Positions 15,367 through 24,490 are shown, counted from the first letter of the stretch. The stretch is DNA of 64,000 nt from JAWWPG01 sp033850885 (GCA_033850885.1 JAWWPG010000060.1:1-64000); one strand, 5' to 3'. The notes: a model not told the origin generated them from the sequence alone. Translations and numbers: made by a program.

Positions 15367-18302
15367 CCTACCGCACTGAGCGGGAGTCGCGTGAAGGATG
15401 GCTGGCTCGCCTGGGTTTCGTGGACGTGGCTGCCGCAAGTCGCGATCTCGAGGTGGTCGGCTGCGGGAGTGACCGGCTGGTCATGGACCTGGCGCAGGCA
15501 GCGGACCCCGACCTGGCGGTCAGGTCGCTGGCCCGGCTGGTCCAGGCTCGCGGAGCCGAGCCGGACGAGATTCGGCGTGCGCTCACCGACGACCCAGTGC
15601 TCGGGAACCGGTTGGCGCGGGTGTTGGGCGGCAGTGCCGCACTCGCCGACCACTTCGCGCGTCATCCACAGGACTGGCGTGAGCTGACGGATCCCGACCT
15701 GGACCTGGTTCGTCCGACCGCGGACGGGCTGCGCAAGATCCTCAGCACCGCCACGACGGCCGACCAGCTCCGCCGCGGCTATCGGCGACTCCTGATCAGG
15801 CTCGCGGCCAGGGACCTGACGGGCCGCGTGCGCGTCGACGATGCGGCTGCCGAGCTGGCGGACCTGGCCGCCGGGACGATCGATGCCGCCCTCGACCTGG
15901 CCCGACTCGAGGAGGATGACGAGTCGACGCGGTACCGTCTCGCCGTCATCGGGATGGGCAAATGCGGCGCCCACGAGCTCAACTACGTCAGCGACGTCGA
16001 TGTCATCTTCGTGGCGGAGCCCGAGGAGCCGGCGGAGGAGTCGGGAGCCCTGCGTACGGCGACGGCGGTCGCCTCGGCCATGATGCGGATCTGCTCCGAC
16101 CACACCGCCGAAGGAACCCTGTGGCCGGTCGACGCGGGACTCCGACCCGAAGGCAAGGCGGGTCCCCTGGTCAGGACGCTGAGCAGCCACCTGGCGTACT
16201 ACGGGCGGTGGGCCAAGACCTGGGAGTTCCAGGCCCTGCTGAAGGCCCGTCCGATCGCCGGCGACCGGGAGCTCGGGCAGCGCTTCGTGTCCGCGGTTGG
16301 GCCGCTGGTGTGGTCCGCTGCCGACCGCAAGAACTTCGTGGCCGAGGTGCAGGCCATGAGACGGCGAGTGGTCGAGCAGCTCCCGACGGGACAGGCCGAC
16401 CACCAGCTCAAGCTGGGTCCGGGCGGTCTGCGGGACATCGAGTTCGCCGTTCAGCTGCTCCAGCTCGTGCATGGGAGGTCGGACCCCGGGCTTCGCCAGG
16501 CGAACACCTGGCAGGCGCTCGACGCCTTGACGCGGGGTGGCTACGTCGGGCGCGCCGACGGCGCTCGGCTCGCCGAGGGGTACAGCTTCCTGCGCACGCT
16601 CGAGCACCGCCTCCAGCTCGGCCACCTTCGCCGTACCCACGTGATGCCCAGCGACCCGGTCGAGCTGCGCACCCTCGGCCGGTCCCTCGGCTTGACCACC
16701 GACCCGGCGGAGGAGCTGACGCGCCTCTGGCAGGAGCACACCCGTGAGGTCAGACGGCTGCACGAGAAGCTGTTCTACCGGCCCTTGCTCGGTGCTGTTG
16801 CGGCCCTTCCCGAGGACCAGGTGCGGCTGACGACCGACGCGGCGAGGGAGCGGCTGGTGGCCCTCGGCTATCTCGACCCGACGGCGGCACTACGCCATCT
16901 GGAGGCTCTTACTGGGGGGGTGTCCCGGCGTGCTGCCATCCAGCGGGCCCTGCTGCCGGTGATGCTCGGCTGGTTCGCCGACGCGCCTGACCCCGACCTC
17001 GGACTGCTGTCCTTCCGGCAGCTCAGCGATGCCCTGGGGTTGTCCCCGTGGTACCTGCGAATGCTTCGGGACGAGGGAACGGCGGCAGAGCGCCTCGCTC
17101 GTCTGCTGGCGACGAGCCGTTACGCGGTCGACCTGCTGATGCGGGCACCTGAGGCGACCGGGCTGCTGCACGACGACGCGGAGCTGTCCCCCCGGGTGCC
17201 GACGGCGCTGACTGCTGAGGCGACCGCGCTGTCGGGACGCCAGACCACCCCCGAGGAGGCGGTCGAGGCGGTGCGGGCCTTTCGCCGGCGAGAGCTCTTC
17301 CGGGTGTCGGCCGCCGACATCTTCGGCCTGCTCGATGTCTCCGCGGTGGGTGAGGCGATCAGCGCAGTGACGTCAGCGACCATCCAGGCCGGGCTCGCCG
17401 CTGCTATGGCGGCCGTGGAGGCGGAGCGGGGTTCCCCGCTGCCGGCGCGGCTGGCGGTCATCGCGATGGGCCGGCTCGGTGGCCGGGAGATGTCGTACGG
17501 CAGTGACGCGGACGTCCTCTTCGTGTTCGAGACCTCTCCCGGCGGGGATGAGCGCGCGGCGCACGACGCGGCTTCGGTGGTGGCGAGTGAGCTGCGTCGC
17601 CTGCTCGCGATCCCGGGTCCTGACCCGGCCCTCTCGGTGGATGCCGACCTGCGACCCGAAGGGAGGCAGGGACCGCTGGTGCGCTCGCTCGCGTCGTACG
17701 CGGCCTACTACGCGCGCTGGTCGCACGTGTGGGAGTCGCAGGCCCTGCTGCGGGCGGCGCCGTTGGCCGGGGATGCTGACGTGGCCACCCGGTTCGTCGA
17801 GCTCATCGACCCGCTGCGCTACCCCGACGGAGGCCTGTCGGCTGCGGATGTCGCGGAGGTACGTCGGATCAAGGCGCGGGTCCAGGCGGAACGGCTGCCC
17901 CGTGGCGTGGATCCGGCCGCCCATGTGAAGCTGGGGCCAGGCGGGATCGCCGATGTGGAGTGGACCGTCCAGTTGCTGCAGCTGCGGCATGCCCACCGGC
18001 ATGGTGTCCTGCAGACGACACAGACACTGGCTGCGCTGGCGGCCGCCGCCGATCGCGGGCTCGTCGACCCCGGCCATGCCCTCGTACTCGCCGAGTCCTG
18101 GCGGTTGGCGACCCGGCTGCGGAACGCGTCGATGCTGGTCCGCGGCCGTCAGTCCGACACGTTGCCGACGGCGTCGGCCCGGCAGAGCGGGGTGGCCTGG
18201 CTGTGCGGGTACGGGGCGCACGGGGTAGGTCGGCTGGTCGACGACTATCGGCGGGCCGCCCGCCGCGCGCATCGCGTTGTCGAGGACATCTTCTGGTCGT
18301 GA
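15363..18302 (+). CDS. glnE: bifunctional glutamine synthetase adenylyltransferase/deadenylase
   Basis: A 979-residue GlnE that adds or removes AMP on a Tyr of type I glutamine synthetase, thus turning GlnA off or on with nitrogen status. It has two nucleotidyltransferase domains: one near residue 200 (GMGKCGAHELNYVSDVDVIFV) and one near 705 (GRLGGREMSYGSDADVLFVFE), each followed by a helical GlnD/PII-uridylyltransferase-type region (LKLGPGGLRDIEFAVQLLQL and VKLGPGGIADVEWTVQLLQL). The GTG at 15363 overlaps the previous stop (GTGA), giving translational coupling. The target enzyme GlnA lies at 51055-52479. Confidence 0.95.
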   Translation: MTYRTERESREGWLARLGFVDVAAASRDLEVVGCGSDRLVMDLAQAADPDLAVRSLARLVQARGAEPDEIRRALTDDPVLGNRLARVLGGSAALADHFARHPQDWRELTDPDLDLVRPTADGLRKILSTATTADQLRRGYRRLLIRLAARDLTGRVRVDDAAAELADLAAGTIDAALDLARLEEDDESTRYRLAVIGMGKCGAHELNYVSDVDVIFVAEPEEPAEESGALRTATAVASAMMRICSDHTAEGTLWPVDAGLRPEGKAGPLVRTLSSHLAYYGRWAKTWEFQALLKARPIAGDRELGQRFVSAVGPLVWSAADRKNFVAEVQAMRRRVVEQLPTGQADHQLKLGPGGLRDIEFAVQLLQLVHGRSDPGLRQANTWQALDALTRGGYVGRADGARLAEGYSFLRTLEHRLQLGHLRRTHVMPSDPVELRTLGRSLGLTTDPAEELTRLWQEHTREVRRLHEKLFYRPLLGAVAALPEDQVRLTTDAARERLVALGYLDPTAALRHLEALTGGVSRRAAIQRALLPVMLGWFADAPDPDLGLLSFRQLSDALGLSPWYLRMLRDEGTAAERLARLLATSRYAVDLLMRAPEATGLLHDDAELSPRVPTALTAEATALSGRQTTPEEAVEAVRAFRRRELFRVSAADIFGLLDVSAVGEAISAVTSATIQAGLAAAMAAVEAERGSPLPARLAVIAMGRLGGREMSYGSDADVLFVFETSPGGDERAAHDAASVVASELRRLLAIPGPDPALSVDADLRPEGRQGPLVRSLASYAAYYARWSHVWESQALLRAAPLAGDADVATRFVELIDPLRYPDGGLSAADVAEVRRIKARVQAERLPRGVDPAAHVKLGPGGIADVEWTVQLLQLRHAHRHGVLQTTQTLAALAAAADRGLVDPGHALVLAESWRLATRLRNASMLVRGRQSDTLPTASARQSGVAWLCGYGAHGVGRLVDDYRRAARRAHRVVEDIFWS

Positions 18303-18322
18303 CGCCGGGGGTCCGCCGGCGT
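18302..18322. terminator. hairpin between convergent glnE and whiB
   Basis: ACGCCGG (18302-18308) pairs with CCGGCGT (18316-18322) right after the glnE stop. The whiB stop is at 18363 on the other strand. The stem is short and no U-tract follows. Confidence 0.35.
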
Positions 18323-18362
18323 TCGGCTGACGGACGGAGCGTTCGGCTCCGGCCGATCCTGG

Positions 18363-18662
18363 TCAGCTGAGGGCAGGGGAGTGTTCGGGAACCTCGTGCA
18401 GGATGCGTTCGCGTTCGCGGGGCGTCAGTCCTCCCCAGACGCCGTACGGCTCGTGCACCTTCAGCGCATGTTCGCGGCATCGCTCGAGCACCGGGCAGTG
18501 CTGGCAGTACTGCTTTGCCTGGGACTCTCGGCGCTGGCGGACGGGTCCGCGCTCGGAGTCCGGCGGGAAGAAGACATCGGGGTCGACGGTGCGACACACG
18601 CCGTCGTACTGCCATTCCCATTGTTCGATGATGGGGGAGGGTAGGCGGCTGAGATTCGCCAT
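18363..18662 (-). CDS. WhiB-family iron-sulfur regulator, WhiD/WhiB3 type
   Basis: A 99-residue Wbl protein that would hold a [4Fe-4S] cluster and act with the principal sigma factor on development or redox genes. The four cluster cysteines are Cys23, Cys53, Cys56 and Cys62; the beta-turn GVWGG is at 74-78, followed by a basic C-terminal helix. The N-terminus (MANLSRLPSPIIEQWEWQYDGVC) and the ERGPVRQRR segment match the WhiD of Streptomyces and WhiB3 of Mycobacterium better than WhiB1, WhiB2 or WhiB7. Monocistronic, convergent with glnE. Confidence 0.9.
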   Translation of the reverse strand: MANLSRLPSPIIEQWEWQYDGVCRTVDPDVFFPPDSERGPVRQRRESQAKQYCQHCPVLERCREHALKVHEPYGVWGGLTPRERERILHEVPEHSPALS

Positions 18663-18923
18663 GGTGGTCCCTTCCGGACGGCGGCAACTCCGTCCATACG
18701 ATGAACCCGTATCACCTGCTGACGCTGGCGTCCCCCGCGGGAAACCCCCCCGTAGGCAGGCACTTTACGAGTTCTCCTCGAGCATGTCGAGACCCCCTGG
18801 CGCCGGTGACGAGATGGTCTCAGAGCAACGAGGCCAGGCAACGCCACACGACGTCAACGACACGTCCACACGGCACGCCGGGCCGTGCATGAGGGGGATT
18901 ACCCACCATGCTGGCAACGCAAA
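18663..18923. other. intergenic region upstream of whiB
   Basis: No ORF here looks coding. It should contain the whiB promoter; I see no clear -10/-35 pair or operator. Runs of C and G around 18730-18755 are notable but unexplained. Confidence 0.4.
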
Positions 18924-18951
18924 CAGGGCCGCAGCCGAAGCTGCGACCCTG
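18924..18951 (-). terminator. Rho-independent terminator of cspA
   Basis: On the minus strand, 17 bases after the cspA stop, CAGGGTCGCAGC and GCTGCGGCCCTG pair over 12 positions (one G-U) around a stable TTCG tetraloop and are followed by TTTG. Confidence 0.85.
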
Positions 18952-18967
18952 CTGGAGACCTGACAGA

Positions 18968-19171
18968 TCAGACCGGGCGGACGTTCTCCGCCTGGGGACC
19001 CTTGGGGCCTTGCGTGGTGTTGAACTCGACGCGCTGGCCGTCGTCCAAGGATTTGTAACCGGTGGTGTCAATCGCCGAATAGTGGACGAAGACATCGGGG
19101 CCGTCGCCGTCCTGCTCGATGAAGCCGAAGCCCTTTTCGGCGTTGAACCACTTAACCGTGCCCTGTGTCAT
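18968..19171 (-). CDS. cspA: cold shock protein (CspA family)
   Basis: A 67-residue cold-shock-domain protein that binds single-stranded nucleic acid and melts RNA structure. RNP1 (KGFGFIEQ) and RNP2 (VFVHYSAI) are both present, and the protein starts MTQGTVKWFNAEKGFGF, the standard form. Charge and length match the common actinobacterial Csp. A strong terminator follows it. The 5' region (19172-19380) is about 200 bases long, which fits the long structured leaders known for csp genes, although I cannot show a fold. Confidence 0.96.
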   Translation of the reverse strand: MTQGTVKWFNAEKGFGFIEQDGDGPDVFVHYSAIDTTGYKSLDDGQRVEFNTTQGPKGPQAENVRPV

Positions 19172-19381
19172 GCTTTTTCCTTCTTGATTAACTTCGAGAC
19201 GGCGTTCTCACCGCCTCGGGTTGTGACGATATCGTCCTGCCCCCCACGTTGCCCTGGAACACAAAACACCCGCCGTCATACTGCGGGTGTCGATGAACAA
19301 GCCGGAGTGCAACTGCAACCAAGAGAGACGGTACGCGATCGGGCAGGCCCGGTCAACCCGGGTCCAGACTTTGGTGGGCTG

Positions 19382-20068
19382 TCAGAGCTTCAGCGTGAGG
19401 ATCGGCTGGGCGGACGGGCCGAGCACCTCGACCGAGGCGATCTGCGACTTCGGCACCGACGTCGCTCCGGAGACGAGGGCCGGTTGCCCCGGCTTGGCCT
19501 CCCAGGCGGCGATCTGCTGGCTGGCGCCGGACTTGTCAGTCACCACCATGGTGTAGGTGAACCCGCCACCCGGCTCGCTCCCACTGCCTTCGTAGGTGCA
19601 CAAGATCGTGACCTGGGTGCCCCACGCCTTGTCGGCGAGCCGCGCCGTGGCGTGGATCGGGATTTGCTTCGACACCGGTGTCATCTTCTGGGCCACCGAC
19701 GGGTGCGAACCGGCCAGGGGTGAGCTTCCTGACGAGTCCGAGAGGCCGACCACGGCAGCGATCGCGATGATCGCAGCAGCGGCGACTCCGATCAGACCCG
19801 TGGTCCACCGACGGCGGAACCTGGTTCGCTGCACCTCGGCGAGCAACCTGGGCAGCAGGGTGTCCGGGACCGGCGGCCCCTCCGCCCCCACGCTCTTCGT
19901 GTGCTCCGGTGGGACGTTTGCCAGCAGCCCCGGCATGCCTGCCAGCTGGTTGACGGAGCGGCTGCAGTCCCGGCACTCGGACAGGTGCGCCTCGAAGTCG
20001 GCGCGGTCCTGGGGCGTCAGCGAGCCCAGCAGGTAGGCCGCGTCGTACATGGAGAACTTGTCGCTCAT
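19382..20068 (-). CDS. anti-sigma factor with zinc-type ASD (RskA-like)
   Basis: A 228-residue one-pass membrane anti-sigma factor. The cytoplasmic N-terminal domain has the zinc motif HLSECRDC (His28, Cys32, Cys35), which holds the sigma factor inactive. A single membrane helix lies at about 90-109 (TGLIGVAAAAIIAIAAVVGL), and the extracytoplasmic C-terminal domain resembles the RskA C-terminal region. The ATG overlaps the sigma gene stop (ATGA, 20065-20068), so the two are coupled, as is usual for cognate pairs. The signal is likely sensed outside the cell and may be relayed by proteolysis or redox change at the Zn site. Confidence 0.88.
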   Translation of the reverse strand: MSDKFSMYDAAYLLGSLTPQDRADFEAHLSECRDCSRSVNQLAGMPGLLANVPPEHTKSVGAEGPPVPDTLLPRLLAEVQRTRFRRRWTTGLIGVAAAAIIAIAAVVGLSDSSGSSPLAGSHPSVAQKMTPVSKQIPIHATARLADKAWGTQVTILCTYEGSGSEPGGGFTYTMVVTDKSGASQQIAAWEAKPGQPALVSGATSVPKSQIASVEVLGPSAQPILTLKL

Positions 20069-20571
20069 CGTCCTACCCCCATTTCCTGCAGCACGAGCCG
20101 GAGAGCGGCCAGGGCGTAGTGCAACCTGGATTTGACCGTGCCCTCCGGTACGCCGATGCGTTCCGCCGCCTGCGCGGTGCTGCGGCCACCGTAGTAGCAC
20201 TCGACGAGCACCTGTCGGTGCGCGAACGAGAGCCTGCCCAGCGCATCGGTAACCAGCCACGACTGGACGACCTCGTCGGTGGTGTCCACGCCCCGTTCCG
20301 GCAGCTCTTCGGTGGCGAACTCCGGTCGCACCTGACGTGCCCGCCACTGGTCGATCGCGATGTTGTGAGCGACCCGGAGCAGCCAGCCGCGGGCCGACCC
20401 TTGTGACTGGTCGAGCACCCGGGGGTTCTTCCAGGCACGCAGGAGCGTCTCCTGGACGACGTCCTCAGCGTGGCCACGGTCACCACCGGTCAGGCTCAAC
20501 GCGTACGACCACAAGCTGCGCGCATGCTCGTCATGCAGCGCGCGCATCAGGTCCGCTTCTCGGGTTACCAC
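20065..20571 (-). CDS. ECF RNA polymerase sigma factor (SigL/SigK-like)
   Basis: A 168-residue group 4 sigma factor. Region 2 (about residues 10-75) includes AEDVVQETLLRAWKN and RGWLLRVAHNIAIDQWRARQ for -10 recognition; region 4 (about 105-160) includes SFAHRQVLVECYYGGRSTAQAAERIGVPEGTVKSRLHYAL, the -35 recognition HTH. Together with the RskA-like anti-sigma it fits the SigK/SigL group, which often controls envelope proteins. I use the GTG at 20571; ATG 20547 (MRALHDEH) is an alternative. The pair is probably autoregulated, but I cannot identify the promoter with confidence. Confidence 0.9.
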   Translation of the reverse strand: MVTREADLMRALHDEHARSLWSYALSLTGGDRGHAEDVVQETLLRAWKNPRVLDQSQGSARGWLLRVAHNIAIDQWRARQVRPEFATEELPERGVDTTDEVVQSWLVTDALGRLSFAHRQVLVECYYGGRSTAQAAERIGVPEGTVKSRLHYALAALRLVLQEMGVGR

Positions 20572-20689
20572 GTCAACACCATGGTGACACCCTCGAGCGG
20601 TACGACGCGCGGTCGCAGTACCTCATACCACGAACACGGAGCGAGCCCGCAAAACGTTCAACCGTCACGAGCGCCGGGTCCCCCTCCCC

Positions 20690-20754
20690 GGCATTTGCGG
20701 GAAAGTTCACCCGACACGCCGGCGGCGGAGGTGCACTTTCCCGCATTTGCGGGA
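20690..20754. terminator. inverted-repeat hairpin downstream of the propeller gene
   Basis: GCGGGAAAGTTCAC (about 20697-20710) pairs with GTGCACTTTCCCGC (20731-20744) with one mismatch, and the right arm continues into a second small palindrome (CCCGCATTTGCGGG, about 20740-20753). It follows the stop of the gene at 20764 on the minus strand and is probably its terminator. Confidence 0.5.
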
Positions 20755-20763
20755 GTGGGGGCG

Positions 20764-22533
20764 TCAGGGCGCGAGCGTGGTGAAGGTTCGGTCGCCGCCG
20801 AGCGTCGTGCTTCCGCTCGCGTTGGTCGCGACCAGCCGGTAGTGGTAGGTGGTCGAGCTAGCGAGACCGCCCAGGCTAGCGGACACGCTCACCGCCGTGC
20901 TGCCCGCTCCGGCCGAGCCAGGCGTCGTCGAGCTCCCGTAGGTGGTGTCGATGCCGTACTGGAAGTAGTAGGTGGTGTCCGAACCGTGCGGGTTCACCGT
21001 CCCCTTGACGGTGGCGCCGGTGCTGGTGATTCCCGTCGCCGCCCCCGTGGTCACCCCCGGCGCCGACTTGGTGGTGAAGGTCGCATCGGTGCCGTCAGTC
21101 GTTCCGTTGGCGTTCGTCGCGACCAGCCGGTAGTGGTAGGTGGTAGAGCCGGTGAGGCCGGTGAGGGCGGCAGACACGCTCTGCGCCGTCGTCCCTGCGC
21201 CGGCTGAGCCCGGCGTCGTCGTCGTCCCGTAGGTGGTGTCGGTGCCGTACTCGAAGTAGTAGGTGGTGTCGGACCCTTCCGGGTTCACCGTCCCCTTGAC
21301 GGTGGCGCCGGCGCTGGTGACGCTGGACGCGCCGCCGGTAGTGACCATCGGCGCCGCCGCGGTGGCGAGGACGGCGAAGTGCGGTTGCGCACTGCCGTTG
21401 ATCTTGGTGAAGTCGCCGCCGAGGTAGACATGGCCGGCGTCGTGGTCGAGCGCCCAAATGCCGAGCGCACTGTTGATCCGGAAGCTGTAGCTGAGGAGCA
21501 CACCGGAGACCTCATCAACCGCGGCGAGCTTGTCGCGGGTCTGCCCGTCGAAGGACCCGCTGCCGGAGAAGTGGCCACCGCAGTAGACGGTGCCGCCCAC
21601 GGCGGTGACGGCTTGCACGTTCCCGTTACCGTGCTTGGACCATTGCGTGGCTCCGGTGGTCGCGTTCAGCGATGCACAACCGCCACCCGACCCGCCGACC
21701 CCGGCCAGCAGGTTCGACCCGTCGAGATACAGGGCCAGGGCCGGAGCCTCGCCGCCCATGTTGGTCGCCCCGGCATTGAACCCAACGGTCAACGAGCCTG
21801 GATTCGTGGTGCTGATGCTGGCGATGCTCCGGCCGTTGGTGCTGCCATTGACGGTGAGGAAGTCCCCTCCGATGTAGACGTGGGATCCATCGGCAGACAT
21901 GGCGAGGCTACGGACCCGAGCATCCGGCTGAGGTGTCCATCCGGTGTCCAGGGTGCCGGTACTCACGCCCACTCGACCGAGGAAGGACCGGGCCACGCCC
22001 GCAACAGAGGTGAAGTTCCCTGATAGGTAGACCCACCCACCGTTGACGGCTAGCGCGTCGACCCCGCCGCCCGTCACTGCAGGTGCCCAGCTCGCCGGGA
22101 CCCCGGTTCCCGCCGGATCAACAGCCGCCACGTGCGTCCGGATCTGTGCGCCCACTTTCGTGAAGGTGCCGCCCAGATACAGCTCGCCACCGGACAACGC
22201 CAGCGCCGTCACCGGACCGTTCGGGTTCGGGTCCCATGACGCGTCAAACGTCCCTGTTGCCGGATCGAACGCCGCCACGTTGGCTATCGGCAAGCTGGTC
22301 GTGCCCGTGGCATCCGTCACGGCGGTGAAGTTGCCAGCGACATACACGCGACCACTCGCCGGGTCAGCCAAGATAGCCGAGACGTGCCCGTTCGTCCCCC
22401 AGGTCTGCTGGTAGACGGGCGCGGCTGCAGCGCTCGCCGGCGCCGGCAACACGACGCCAGCGAACAAAACCCCCACCAGTACGGCCATCAGCTTGGGCAA
22501 AGCGACACGCCCGGAACTCGTCTTCAATGCCAT
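20764..22533 (-). CDS. secreted beta-propeller protein with two Fn3-like repeats
   Basis: A 589-residue exported protein. A signal peptide (LPKLMAVLVGVLFAGVVLPAPASA) is followed by a propeller of about 370 residues with repeated blades of the type VYVAGNFTAV, LYLGGTFTKV, VYLSGNFTSV, VYIGGDFLTV, VYLGGDFTKI (delta-60-like repeats). Then come two tandem repeats of about 92 residues that begin VTTG(G/A)A and contain GTVNP(E/H)GSDTTYYF(E/Q)YG and TTYHYRLVATNA, a fibronectin-III-like pattern. GGGGGAG before ATG 22533 sets the start; the ORF extends to 22554. Likely cell surface; substrate unknown. Confidence 0.82.
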   Translation of the reverse strand: MALKTSSGRVALPKLMAVLVGVLFAGVVLPAPASAAAAPVYQQTWGTNGHVSAILADPASGRVYVAGNFTAVTDATGTTSLPIANVAAFDPATGTFDASWDPNPNGPVTALALSGGELYLGGTFTKVGAQIRTHVAAVDPAGTGVPASWAPAVTGGGVDALAVNGGWVYLSGNFTSVAGVARSFLGRVGVSTGTLDTGWTPQPDARVRSLAMSADGSHVYIGGDFLTVNGSTNGRSIASISTTNPGSLTVGFNAGATNMGGEAPALALYLDGSNLLAGVGGSGGGCASLNATTGATQWSKHGNGNVQAVTAVGGTVYCGGHFSGSGSFDGQTRDKLAAVDEVSGVLLSYSFRINSALGIWALDHDAGHVYLGGDFTKINGSAQPHFAVLATAAAPMVTTGGASSVTSAGATVKGTVNPEGSDTTYYFEYGTDTTYGTTTTPGSAGAGTTAQSVSAALTGLTGSTTYHYRLVATNANGTTDGTDATFTTKSAPGVTTGAATGITSTGATVKGTVNPHGSDTTYYFQYGIDTTYGSSTTPGSAGAGSTAVSVSASLGGLASSTTYHYRLVATNASGSTTLGGDRTFTTLAP

Positions 22534-22847
22534 AGTTCTCCCCCGCCGGCCCACCCCGGCGCTAAGTCCCCTTACAACGCCCCTTACAACGTACCCCAGA
22601 CGCTACCTGACATTTGCCGAACCGATCAAACGCAGCGACACCTGGGAGAGGACCGCCGTCGGCCCATGAGTGCGTCGAGGCGTCGGCGACCTCCACCCAC
22701 GCCCGTCACTTAGAGCGCGCCGGCGGGCACGTCGAACTGCTCCGCCTCATGCCTCGGAACGCGGCGCAACGAAGACCAGCTCAGACCTGTCCGGTCGGGC
22801 CCGTCCCGCACCTCGCGGACGGCGTACCCGGACGCGTTCGGCACGCG
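22534..22847. other. intergenic region without a gene
   Basis: No convincing ORF. Close to the start of the propeller gene there is a direct repeat CCCTTACAACG (two copies about 22567-22591). The rest is ordinary high-GC sequence between two minus-strand genes. Confidence 0.4.
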
Positions 22848-23615
22848 TCAGGCCCTGCCGTAATCGTCGTGGCGGCGCCACCAGTAGCCGGTTTCGTTGC
22901 GACCGAGTGGCGTGCGGTCGAGCCACTGGTACGCACCCCACAGGCCGTCCAGCCCGCGCGCGTACGCCGAGTAGGTGTGGTAGACGACACCGTCCTCGAG
23001 CGAGAACGCGCTCACGCCGGGTCCTTCTCGCCGGTACGTCTCCCAATCCGTTCCGACGACGCTCGAGGCGAACTCGTCGAGTCCGGAACTGTCCTGACCG
23101 GCTGGTGGCCGGATGTCCGTGCTGCGGAAGTTGTACTCGACCGCTCCCGATTCCCACTCCTCCTTGGTATGCGCCGCCTGGAAGTCGTAGTTGAAGTCGC
23201 TGCCGAACGAAGACGCCCAGGGGAAGCTCCAGCCCATCCGCCGCTTGTACGCCTGCAGCTTCGCGAGCGGAGCCCGCGACACCGCCCAGAACGCCACGTC
23301 GTGATTGGCGAGGTGGACGACGGAGCCGTCGAAACCATCCGCGATCGCCGAGCAGGACGGGCACCCGGACGTGTAGTCAGGCCCGAACATGAAGTGGTAC
23401 GTGAGGAGCTGTGAACGTCCTTCGAAGAGATCGGCAAACGTCGCAGTGCCCTTGTCGGTCTCGAAGCGGTACTCCTTGTCGATCCGGACCCAGGGCAGCT
23501 CCTGGCGCCGCCGAGCCAGTTCGTCGCTGCGCCGCGTCAGCGTCTTCTCTGCCTCGAGCAGCTCCAGTCGGGCCGCGAGCCACTCTTGGCGGGTTCCGAC
23601 CTTGTGATCGGTCAT
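22848..23615 (-). CDS. DUF899 family (thioredoxin-like) protein
   Basis: A 255-residue DUF899 protein. The family has a thioredoxin-like fold. Seen here are the N-terminal helix EWLAARLELLEAEKTLTRRSDELARRRQELPWV, FATDKG-like FETDKGTATFADLF, the cysteine pair in PDYTSGCPSCSAIAD and the tail WHRHDEY-like WWRRHDDYGRA. AGAAGGAGACACC before ATG 23615 fixes the start. DUF899 genes often lie beside an SRPBCC protein and an ArsR regulator, exactly as here, so the three may share regulation. The enzymatic role is not established. Confidence 0.88.
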   Translation of the reverse strand: MTDHKVGTRQEWLAARLELLEAEKTLTRRSDELARRRQELPWVRIDKEYRFETDKGTATFADLFEGRSQLLTYHFMFGPDYTSGCPSCSAIADGFDGSVVHLANHDVAFWAVSRAPLAKLQAYKRRMGWSFPWASSFGSDFNYDFQAAHTKEEWESGAVEYNFRSTDIRPPAGQDSSGLDEFASSVVGTDWETYRREGPGVSAFSLEDGVVYHTYSAYARGLDGLWGAYQWLDRTPLGRNETGYWWRRHDDYGRA

Positions 23616-23679
23616 GGTGTCTCCTTCTTGTCGTGACAACAGTCCTGAAACAGTCGACGTTCGCGCAACCGATGGCGTC

Positions 23680-24069
23680 TTACGTCGATGGCTTGAGCCT
23701 GGGCGTCGATGAGCCCGGCGGCGGTCCCGTGCGGCCGATCGAGCGGTCCAGGTGCTCCGTCAACGCCTCGAGCGGGCCGTCCCAGTCGCGAGCCAGTGCC
23801 GCCAGGAACTGCTGTGCCACCCGCATCGGCGCCGAACGAAGCCGGTACCGCACCCGGCGCCGCTCTCCGTGTTCGGCCGTCACCAAGCCGACCTCGTCCA
23901 GCAGGGCCAGATGTTTCGCGATCGCCTGTCGGGTGATCGGCAGCCGATCGGCCAGGTCGGTAGCCGTGGCCGGCCCCCGGGACGCCAGCTCGGCCAGCAT
24001 GGCGCGGCGCGTCGGGTCGGCCAGGGCAGTGAAGACCTGCTCGGCGATCGCTTCGATATCAGGCGGCAT
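23680..24069 (-). CDS. ArsR-family winged-helix repressor
   Basis: A 129-residue ArsR/SmtB-type regulator without obvious metal ligands. The core reads IAEQVFTALADPTRRAMLAELASRGPATATDLADRLPITRQAIAKHLALLDEVGLVTAEHGERRRVRYRL, a complete winged helix. ATG 24069 overlaps the end of the SRPBCC gene by 11 bases; the longer form from 24168 reads through that gene and is rejected. ArsR proteins paired with SRPBCC domain proteins are a known arrangement. Its likely operator is the pair of GCAAC dyads at 24509-24549 upstream of the SRPBCC gene, giving autorepression. Confidence 0.88.
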   Translation of the reverse strand: MPPDIEAIAEQVFTALADPTRRAMLAELASRGPATATDLADRLPITRQAIAKHLALLDEVGLVTAEHGERRRVRYRLRSAPMRVAQQFLAALARDWDGPLEALTEHLDRSIGRTGPPPGSSTPRLKPST

Positions 24070-24490
24070 CGAGGTAGTCGACCAGTTCGCCCAGCTCGGC
24101 CGCCCAACCCTTGGTATTGCCGTCGTACGCCGAGCGGTAGGCGTCCTCAGAGAGCTGGGCGAAACCACTCTCGACCACCCTCAGCCGCGTGCCCGCACCG
24201 ACCGGTTCGAGAGTGAACTCGACGTAGGTACGACGCGGATCGTCCTCGGGCAGCCCGTAGATATGCCAGGTGAACCCGAACAGCGTCGGCTCCTCCACCC
24301 GTTCCACACGCATGAGCACAGTGAAACCGCTGCTCCACCTCATCCGGGCCACCCCGCCCGGGCGCAGGTCGATCGTCGCCTCGTCGCCGAACCAGGCGCC
24401 GAGACCCTCGGCCGTGGTGAGCGCCGTCCACACCGTGCCCGGCGGGTGAGCGATGTCCACGGTCCGCTCGATGCGATCAGGAAAACCCAT
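24059..24490 (-). CDS. SRPBCC (AHSA1-like) domain protein
   Basis: A 143-residue START/Bet v1-fold protein of the AHSA1 type, which binds a small hydrophobic ligand. It contains the usual start VDIAHPPGTVWTALTTAEGLGAWFGDEATIDLRPGG, TVLMRVERVEEP and the C-terminal helix GWAAELGELVDYL. GGAGG lies 5 bases before ATG 24490. It is the first gene of a two-gene operon with the ArsR repressor, which overlaps its 3' end. The ligand is unknown. Confidence 0.85.
   Translation of the reverse strand: MGFPDRIERTVDIAHPPGTVWTALTTAEGLGAWFGDEATIDLRPGGVARMRWSSGFTVLMRVERVEEPTLFGFTWHIYGLPEDDPRRTYVEFTLEPVGAGTRLRVVESGFAQLSEDAYRSAYDGNTKGWAAELGELVDYLDAA

Noticed and set aside
15153..16763. A 536-residue open frame on the minus strand inside glnE
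   Set aside because: It is antisense to conserved GlnE motifs and its protein is low-complexity and Arg/Gly/Asp-rich without any family pattern; typical of shadow frames in high-GC DNA.
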